Shown piece after piece: positions 58,446 to 64,000 of a DNA stretch of 64,000 bases. Under the pieces are notes generated by a model. It was not told the DNA's origin. It saw nothing but the letters and a program-made list of their open reading frames with translations, and ran no database searches. Origin of the DNA: Ancylobacter vacuolatus (GTDB taxonomy: Bacteria; Pseudomonadota; Alphaproteobacteria; Rhizobiales; Xanthobacteraceae); the NCBI RefSeq assembly GCF_030813595.1, contig NZ_JAUSUH010000002.1, forward strand, positions 186,001-250,000. The letters run 5' to 3'. Position 1 is the stretch's first letter, and every line of letters begins with the position of its first letter. The translations under genes were made by a program, and so were the position numbers.

Positions 58446-59757
58446 AATCCTGGCGATCGCCTGCATCGCCTCCTTCTTCGTCATGCTGCTCATCGGCGTG
58501 CCGGTGGCGCTCACGCTCGCGATCAGCGGCTTCTTCTTCGGCTGGCTCGGCTTCGGCTCCAGCCTGTTCGGCCTGCTGCCGGCGCGCATCTATGGCGTTA
58601 CCGCCAATTACACGCTGATCGCCATCCCGCTCTTCGTGTTCATGGGCGTGATGCTGGAGAAGTCGCGGCTCGCCGACGAGCTGATGGAGGTGATCGGCCA
58701 TCTCTCGGGCGGCCTGCGTGGCGGCATGGGGCTGGGCATCGTGCTGGTCGGCATGCTGATGGGTGCGACAACAGGCATTGTCGGCGCCACCATCGTCACG
58801 CTCGGCCTGCTCACTTTGCCGACCCTGCTGCGGCGCGGCTATGACCGCAGCCTGTCCTGCGGCGCCATCTGCGCCTCCGGCACGCTCGGCCAGCTCATCC
58901 CGCCCTCCACCATCCTTATCCTGCTCGCCGACATTCTCGGCGAATCCGTCGGCACGCTGTTCGCCGCCGCCCTGATGCCGGGGCTGCTGCTCACCGGCAT
59001 CTTCTGCGTCTACATGCTGCTCGTCGGCGTGATCTGGCCGGAAAAAGTGCCGGCCATTCCGCTCGCCGAGCGCCAGGCGATGCCGCGCCGGCAACTTTGG
59101 CTGAGCGCGCTGAAGGTCGGCCTGCCGCCGATCGGCCTCGTGCTCGCCGTGCTCGGCTCGATCATCGGCGGCATTGCCGCGCCGACGGAAGCGGCGAGCA
59201 TGGGCGCGCTCGGCTCCATCCTCGTCGCCGCCTTCGCCGGGCGGTTCACCCTGCGAACGCTTATCGACACGGTGCAGACCACGGCCCGCATCACCGCGAT
59301 GATGTTCTTCGTGCTGATCTGCTCGCAGGTGTTCGCGCTGGCCTTCCGTGGCCTCGGCGGCGAGCGGCTGGTGCATGACGCCTTCGCGCTGGTGCCCGGC
59401 GGCACCGACGGCATCCTCATCTTCATGCTGCTGATCATCTTCGTGCTCGGCTTCTTCATCGAGTGGATCGAGATCAGCTACATCGTGGTGCCGATGTTCC
59501 TGCCGCTGATGCAGAACGCCGGGGTGGATCTCGTCTGGGCGGCGGCGCTGATCGCCACCGTGCTGCAGACCTCGTTCCTCACCCCGCCCTTTGGCTGGGC
59601 GCTGTTCTACCTGCGCGGCGTGGCGCCGCCTGAAGTGACGACCGGCGACATCTATCGCGGCGTCATCCCCTTCATCGGGCTGCAGATCTGTGCCGTGGCG
59701 CTGGTCTTCACCTTCCCTGCGGTAGCGACCTGGCTGCCGAAGGCGATCGGCTGGTAG
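58432..59757 (+). CDS. TRAP transporter large permease, DctM type
   Basis: 441 residues from ATG 58432 (MPVNEILAIACIASFFVMLLIGVPVALTLAISG), with AGGTG upstream. About 12 helices. Conserved: IPLFVFMGVMLEKSRLADELMEVIGHLSGGLRGGMGLGIVLVGMLMGATTGIVGATIVTLGLLTLPTLLRRGYDRSLSCGAICASGTLGQLIPPSTILILLADI. It uses the sodium or proton gradient to drive uptake of the ligand held by DctP. Confidence 0.94.
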   Translation: MPVNEILAIACIASFFVMLLIGVPVALTLAISGFFFGWLGFGSSLFGLLPARIYGVTANYTLIAIPLFVFMGVMLEKSRLADELMEVIGHLSGGLRGGMGLGIVLVGMLMGATTGIVGATIVTLGLLTLPTLLRRGYDRSLSCGAICASGTLGQLIPPSTILILLADILGESVGTLFAAALMPGLLLTGIFCVYMLLVGVIWPEKVPAIPLAERQAMPRRQLWLSALKVGLPPIGLVLAVLGSIIGGIAAPTEAASMGALGSILVAAFAGRFTLRTLIDTVQTTARITAMMFFVLICSQVFALAFRGLGGERLVHDAFALVPGGTDGILIFMLLIIFVLGFFIEWIEISYIVVPMFLPLMQNAGVDLVWAAALIATVLQTSFLTPPFGWALFYLRGVAPPEVTTGDIYRGVIPFIGLQICAVALVFTFPAVATWLPKAIGW

Positions 59758-59773
59758 CCGGAGTTTACGTGAC

Positions 59774-61363
59774 ATGCTGAATACCGTTCGTGCCCGCCGT
59801 GGCATGGTGACATCGCCGCATCATCTCGCCAGCGAGGCGGGGCTGCGGGTGCTGCGCGAAGGCGGCAATGCGGTGGAAGCCACCATCGCCATGGCGGCGG
59901 CGCTGGCCGTCGTCTACCCGCACATGACCGCGATCGGCGGCGACGGCTTCTGGCTGGTCGGCGCGCCGGGCGAGGAACCGGTGGCGATCGACGCCTGCAG
60001 CCGTGCGGCGGCAGCGGTGACGCCGGAGCTGTATTTCCGCGCCGGGCTGAAGGCGATCCCGCAGCGCGGGCCTCTCGCCGCCAACACCACCGCCGGCACC
60101 ATTGCCGGCTGGGGCGAGGCGCTGGCGCTGAGCGCGGAGCGCGGCGGCACGCTGCCGCTGGCGCGTCTCGTCGAGGACGCGGTCTGGCACGCCCGCAACG
60201 GCTTCGCCGTCACTGCCAGCCAGAGCGAACTGACCGCGCAGAAGCAGCCCGAACTCGGCCATGTCTCCGGCTTCGCCGACGCCTTCCTGGTGGACGGCGC
60301 CGCGCCGGCGACGGGTGCCACGATGAAGCTGCCGGCGCTGGGCGAGACCCTGCACCGGCTCGGCATCGAGGGCACGGAGAGCTTCTATCGCGGAGCCCTG
60401 GCGCGCGAGATTGCCCACGATCTCGCCACTGCGGGCTCGCCGGTGACGCAGGACGACCTCGCCGCCTGCCGCGCGAGCCGGGTGGCGCCGCTCTCGGTGA
60501 AGCTGCCGGGCATCCAGCTCTACAATTTCCCCCCGCCGACGCAGGGGCTGGCCTCGCTGATGATCCTTGCCCTGTTCAGCCGGCTCGGCGTGAGCGAGGC
60601 TGAGGGCTTCGCCCATCTGCACGGGCTGGTGGAGGCGACCAAGCAGGCCTTCCTCGTCCGCGACCGGCTTGTCGGCGATCCCGACGCCATGGAAGGCGAC
60701 CCGCGCTACTGGCTGACCGACGGGGCGCTCGACCGGCTGGCCGCCCGCATCGACCCGGCGCGCGCCCTGCCCTGGCCGGCGCCGCCCTCGGCCGGCGACA
60801 CGGTCTGGCTCGGCGCTATTGATGGCAACGGGCTGGCGGCCAGCTTCATCCAGAGCATCTATTTCGAGTTCGGCTCCGGTGTCGTGCTGCCGCAGACCGG
60901 CATCGTCTGGCAGAATCGCGGCTCCAGCTTCGCCCTTGCCGGCGCCGGGCCGCGCCTTCTGGCGCCCGGCCGCAAGCCGTTCCACACCCTCAATCCGGCC
61001 ATGGCGCAGTTCGCGGATGGCCGCCACATGGTCTATGGCACCATGGGCGGAGAGGGCCAGCCGCAGACGCAAGGAGCGCTGTTCTCGCGCTACGCGCTGT
61101 TCGGGCAGGAATTGCAGGCCGCCATCACCGCCCCGCGCTGGCTGCTGGGCCGCACCTGGGGCGCGGAGACGGTAACGCTGAAGCTGGAGGACCGCTTCCC
61201 GCCGGAACTCGTTGCCGCTCTGCGGTCGGCCGGGCACGAGGTGGAGACCGTGGCGCCCTTCGACGCGATGATGGGCCATGCCGGCGCCATCGTCCGCCAG
61301 GCCGATGGCCGGCTGGAGGGAGCGAGCGACCCGCGCAGCGACGGCGCGGCGATGGGATTCTGA
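59774..61363 (+). CDS. Gamma-glutamyltransferase-family protein
   Basis: 529 residues, no obvious signal peptide, so probably cytoplasmic. The self-cleavage/catalytic threonine is Thr343 in SAGDTVWLGAIDGNG, the place where GGT precursors split into two subunits. The N-terminal region has HHLASEAGLRVLREGGNAVEATIAMAAALAVVYPH. The subgroup (with NFPPPTQGLASLMIL and NPAMAQFADGRHMVYGTMGGEGQPQ) includes many ABC/TRAP-linked amidohydrolase-like members of unknown substrate. It follows dctM by 16 bases. It would hydrolyse a gamma-glutamyl or similar amide bond. Confidence 0.88.
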   Translation: MLNTVRARRGMVTSPHHLASEAGLRVLREGGNAVEATIAMAAALAVVYPHMTAIGGDGFWLVGAPGEEPVAIDACSRAAAAVTPELYFRAGLKAIPQRGPLAANTTAGTIAGWGEALALSAERGGTLPLARLVEDAVWHARNGFAVTASQSELTAQKQPELGHVSGFADAFLVDGAAPATGATMKLPALGETLHRLGIEGTESFYRGALAREIAHDLATAGSPVTQDDLAACRASRVAPLSVKLPGIQLYNFPPPTQGLASLMILALFSRLGVSEAEGFAHLHGLVEATKQAFLVRDRLVGDPDAMEGDPRYWLTDGALDRLAARIDPARALPWPAPPSAGDTVWLGAIDGNGLAASFIQSIYFEFGSGVVLPQTGIVWQNRGSSFALAGAGPRLLAPGRKPFHTLNPAMAQFADGRHMVYGTMGGEGQPQTQGALFSRYALFGQELQAAITAPRWLLGRTWGAETVTLKLEDRFPPELVAALRSAGHEVETVAPFDAMMGHAGAIVRQADGRLEGASDPRSDGAAMGF

Positions 61364-61484
61364 CGCCCGACGGCGCTACTTCGGCACCTCTTGTGGACGA
61401 GGCGAGAAAGAGCGATCGCCGCTGACATCGCTTTTGCTAGCTTCGGCGTCCGGCCACGCGCATGAAGGGCCGCACGCCACTTCC

Positions 61485-62831
61485 ATGCTCGAACAGGCCA
61501 TCATGGGACCCCAAGTCGTACCCGTCGCTTCCGACCCCACCTGCCCGCCCGACGCCGATGTCGTCATCGTCGGCGGCGGCATCATCGGCACAACAAGCGC
61601 ACTCTATCTCGCCGAGCGCGGCCTCAAAGTGGTGCTCTGCGAGAAGGGCCACATCGCCGGCGAGCAATCCAGCCGCAACTGGGGCTGGTGTCGGCAGGCC
61701 AAGCGCGACCCGCGCGAATTCGAGTTGATCCGCGAGGCCCTGCGCCTGTGGCGCGGCATGGACGCCCATATCGGCGCCTCCACCGGCTTCGCCACAACGG
61801 GCATTCTGTTCGCCGCCAATGACGCCAAGAAGGAAGCCTCCTTCGCCGATTGGGTACGGGACGCCGCCGGCGCCGGCATTGCAGCCGAGATGCTCTCGGG
61901 CGCCGCGCTGGCCCGGCATATGCCCGGCGACACCAAGCCCCCGCCGGCCGCGCTCTGGTGCGCGTCCGACGGGCGGGCCGAACCGCAGAAGGCGGCGCCG
62001 GCGATCGCCGAGGCGGCGCGCAAGCGCGGCGCCATCATCCTCACCGATTGCGCGGTGCGCGGCGTGGAGACCGGCGGCGGAAGGGTGATCGCCGCCGTCA
62101 CCGAGCGCGGCCGCATCGCCACCTCGACCGTCGTGGTCGCCGGCGGGGCGTGGACGCGGCGCATCCTCGCCGATGTCGGCATCGACCTGCCGCAATTGAA
62201 AGTGCGGGCCAGCGTGCTGCGCACCTCGCCGGTTCCAAATGGCCCGGCGCCGGCGCTGTGGGACCATGATTTCGCCTTCCGGCGCCGGGAGGATGGCGGC
62301 TACACCCTCGCCAATGGGCATGTGAATGTGGTGCCGATCGTACCGGACAGCTTCCGCTTCGCCCTCCCCTTTCTCCCCGCGCTGCAGATGGAATTCGCCT
62401 CGCTGCGGCTGCGGCTCGGACCGCGCTTCGTTACCGAATGGCGGGAGAGCGCGCGGCGCGCCTTCGACGAACCCTCGGTCTATGAGGCGGCACGGGTGCT
62501 CGATCCCGCGCCGGACCTTGGCTATCTCCGGCAGGCCTTCGCCGCGCTCCAGCGGCGCTTCCCGGCCTTTGCCGGGGCGCGCATCGTGCAGAGCTGGGCC
62601 GGCTTCATCGACGCCACGCCCGACGCGGTGCCGGTCATTTCGCCTGTAGACACGGTGTCCGGCCTGATCGTGGCGACCGGATTTTCCGGCCATGGCTTCG
62701 GCATCGGGCCCGGCGCCGGCCATCTGGTCGCCGATCTCGTCACCGGCGCCAGCCCGATCGCCGACCCGCAGCCCTATCGTCTGTCGCGCTTCTTCGACGG
62801 CTCGCGCCCGCGCCCGATGGCGGGTCTCTGA
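61485..62831 (+). CDS. FAD-dependent amino-acid/amine oxidoreductase, DAO family
   Basis: 448 residues from ATG 61485 (MLEQAIMGPQVVPVAS); a start six codons later (61503) is equally possible, as neither has a strong ribosome site. FAD-binding VVIVGGGIIGTTSALYLAERGLKVVLCEKG, then QSSRNWGWCRQAKRDPREFELIREAL (the NWG motif common to this subgroup). The C-terminus has WAGFIDATPDAVPVISPVDTVSGLIVATGFSGHGFGIGPGAG. It deaminates a secondary or primary amine/amino acid to keto acid plus ammonia and peroxide. Gene neighbours suggest that the transported compound, after gamma-glutamyl cleavage, is its substrate. Confidence 0.88.
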   Translation: MLEQAIMGPQVVPVASDPTCPPDADVVIVGGGIIGTTSALYLAERGLKVVLCEKGHIAGEQSSRNWGWCRQAKRDPREFELIREALRLWRGMDAHIGASTGFATTGILFAANDAKKEASFADWVRDAAGAGIAAEMLSGAALARHMPGDTKPPPAALWCASDGRAEPQKAAPAIAEAARKRGAIILTDCAVRGVETGGGRVIAAVTERGRIATSTVVVAGGAWTRRILADVGIDLPQLKVRASVLRTSPVPNGPAPALWDHDFAFRRREDGGYTLANGHVNVVPIVPDSFRFALPFLPALQMEFASLRLRLGPRFVTEWRESARRAFDEPSVYEAARVLDPAPDLGYLRQAFAALQRRFPAFAGARIVQSWAGFIDATPDAVPVISPVDTVSGLIVATGFSGHGFGIGPGAGHLVADLVTGASPIADPQPYRLSRFFDGSRPRPMAGL

Positions 62832-62876
62832 CCCGCCCGCGCCCTCGATCCGTCACCCCCCGAGCGGAACACGCCC

Positions 62877-64000
62877 ATGGTCCAGACCCTCGCCCGCCGC
62901 CCCCTGCCGCGCTCGCTCTACCGGGAGACCGCGCCGCCGGCGCCGGAGACCGGGCCGCTTGCCGGCGACACCACCACGCGGGTGGCGATCGTCGGCGCCG
63001 GCTTCACCGGCCTCTCCGCCGCGCTGCACCTCGCGGAGGCCGGCGTCGACACGCTGGTGCTGGAGGCGAGCCAGATCGGCTGGGGCGCTTCCGGCCGCAA
63101 TGGCGGGCAGGTCAATCCCGGGCTGAAATGGGAGCCGGAGCAGTTGGAGCAGGTCTTCGGCGCTGATCTCGGCGGGCGGATGGTGCGGCTCGGCGATGAG
63201 GCGCCCAGCCTCGTCTTCGACCTCATCGCCCGTCACGGCATCGACTGCGCCCCCCGGCGCGGCGGCACGCTGCGCGCCGCCATTTCCGAGCGCGCCGCCA
63301 AGGGGGTGCGGGATTTCCAGCGCCAATGGGCAGAGCGCGGCGCCGATGTGGTGATGGCCGAGGGCAAGGAGATGGCCCGCCTCACCGGCACCGGCGCCTA
63401 CCCGCTTGGCGCGCATGACCGGCGCGGCGGCCAGGTGAATCCGCTCGCCTATTGCCGGGGCCTCGCCGGCGCGGCGATGGCGGCCGGCGCCCGCCTGTTC
63501 ACCGACACGCCGGCGCTGCGGCTGGCGCGCCTTGCCGGCGGCTGGGAGATCACCACACCGGGCGGCCGGGTGACGGCGGAGCGGGTGATCCTCGCCACCA
63601 ATGGCTATAGCGACGATCTCTGGCCGGGACTGCGGCGCAGCGTGGTCCCGGTCTATTCCTCGATCACCGCCACCGAACCGCTGCCGCCGGAACTCGCGGC
63701 GCCGATCATGCCGAACGGCGTCGTGCTGTACGAGATGTCCGCCTCCTATGCCTATTACCGGCTGGACGACGCCGGCCGCTTCGTCATGGGCGGGCGCAGC
63801 GTGCTGCGGCCGGCCAGCGCGCCTGAAGATTTTCGCGCGCTCGTCGATCACGCCACCCGGCTGTTCCCGGTGCTCAGGTCCGTGGAATGGACGCATCGCT
63901 GGAACGGGCAGGTCGCCGTCACCTGGGATCACCTGCCGCATCTGCACGAGCCGGAGGCGGGGCTGACGATCGGGCTCGGCTATAATGGCCGGGGCGTCGC
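62877..64000 (+). CDS. FAD-dependent oxidoreductase, PuuB (gamma-glutamylputrescine oxidase) type, 3' end outside window
   Basis: 374 codons are visible from ATG 62877 (MVQTLARRPLPRSLYRETAPP). FAD site RVAIVGAGFTGLSAALHLAEAGVDTLVLEA, then WGASGRNGGQVNPGLKWEPEQLEQ (the SGRNGGQ motif of PuuB/OrdL oxidases). Later blocks ILATNGYSDDLWPGLRRSVVPVYSSITATEP and WNGQVAVTWDHLPHL also fit. The frame is still open at base 64000, just after GLGYNGRGVA, the final FAD-binding turn, so only about 40-60 residues are missing. Its presence beside a GGT-type gene is consistent with gamma-glutamylated amine breakdown. Confidence 0.9.
   Translation, partial: MVQTLARRPLPRSLYRETAPPAPETGPLAGDTTTRVAIVGAGFTGLSAALHLAEAGVDTLVLEASQIGWGASGRNGGQVNPGLKWEPEQLEQVFGADLGGRMVRLGDEAPSLVFDLIARHGIDCAPRRGGTLRAAISERAAKGVRDFQRQWAERGADVVMAEGKEMARLTGTGAYPLGAHDRRGGQVNPLAYCRGLAGAAMAAGARLFTDTPALRLARLAGGWEITTPGGRVTAERVILATNGYSDDLWPGLRRSVVPVYSSITATEPLPPELAAPIMPNGVVLYEMSASYAYYRLDDAGRFVMGGRSVLRPASAPEDFRALVDHATRLFPVLRSVEWTHRWNGQVAVTWDHLPHLHEPEAGLTIGLGYNGRGV

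Overview
The window is about 70% G+C with dense genes, many ATGA start/stop overlaps and few spacers. The gene content points to an alphaproteobacterium of the Hyphomicrobiales, perhaps the Xanthobacteraceae (Ancylobacter, Starkeya or Xanthobacter type). Supporting signs are cbb3 oxidase with RegBA, RpoE-ChrR, EcfG-like promoters, the rplU-rpmA-obgE-proB block and selenocysteine genes behind fdhE. The taxonomic call is inference.

Layout. 1-4152: the end of a formate dehydrogenase locus (fdhE) followed by selA, selB and selC; the tRNA-Sec gene lies in frame inside the 3' end of the selB reading frame. 4190-8505: a PotABCD-type ABC importer on the minus strand. 8684-9703: an exported serine hydrolase. 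9885-11280: a foreign, A+T-rich two-gene island (a probable DUF4747 protein and a four-helix membrane protein), the best candidate here for an undescribed system. 11309-15239: proB, obgE, an acetyltransferase, rpmA and rplU. 15520-19118: a CoA-transferase followed by decayed DNA, namely an aminotransferase/permease mosaic and a MocR regulator with several frameshifts. 19111-24049: a five-gene operon joining a CoA-transferase and an HMG-CoA-lyase-like enzyme to a NitT/TauT-type importer.

24200-28090: a cobalamin riboswitch heads a metal-uptake set: a CbiM-like permease, a DUF2946-like protein and a TonB-dependent receptor carrying the copper-site motifs of OprC. 28137-38551: a Crp/Fnr regulator, accessory membrane proteins and the complete ccoNOQPGHIS cluster for high-affinity respiration. 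39626-41466: the RegB/RegA redox two-component pair. 41477-48430: an RpoE-ChrR (singlet oxygen type) regulon with cyclopropane synthase, DUF1365, an FAD oxidoreductase, a hydrolase, DUF1295 and DUF2177; three matching TGATCC promoters are visible. 48533-53177: stress-type genes (DUF892, membrane glucose dehydrogenase) behind EcfG-like promoters, then NDH-2. 54156-64000: an AraC-regulator/acetamidase fusion divergent from a TRAP transporter, a gamma-glutamyltransferase and two FAD amine oxidases, probably a nitrogen-compound catabolic locus.

Taken together, the region serves respiration under changing oxygen (formate dehydrogenase maturation, cbb3, RegBA, NDH-2, quinoprotein dehydrogenase), metal supply for those enzymes, stress protection of membranes, and nutrient import. 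No rRNA, CRISPR array, intact transposase or integrase was seen.
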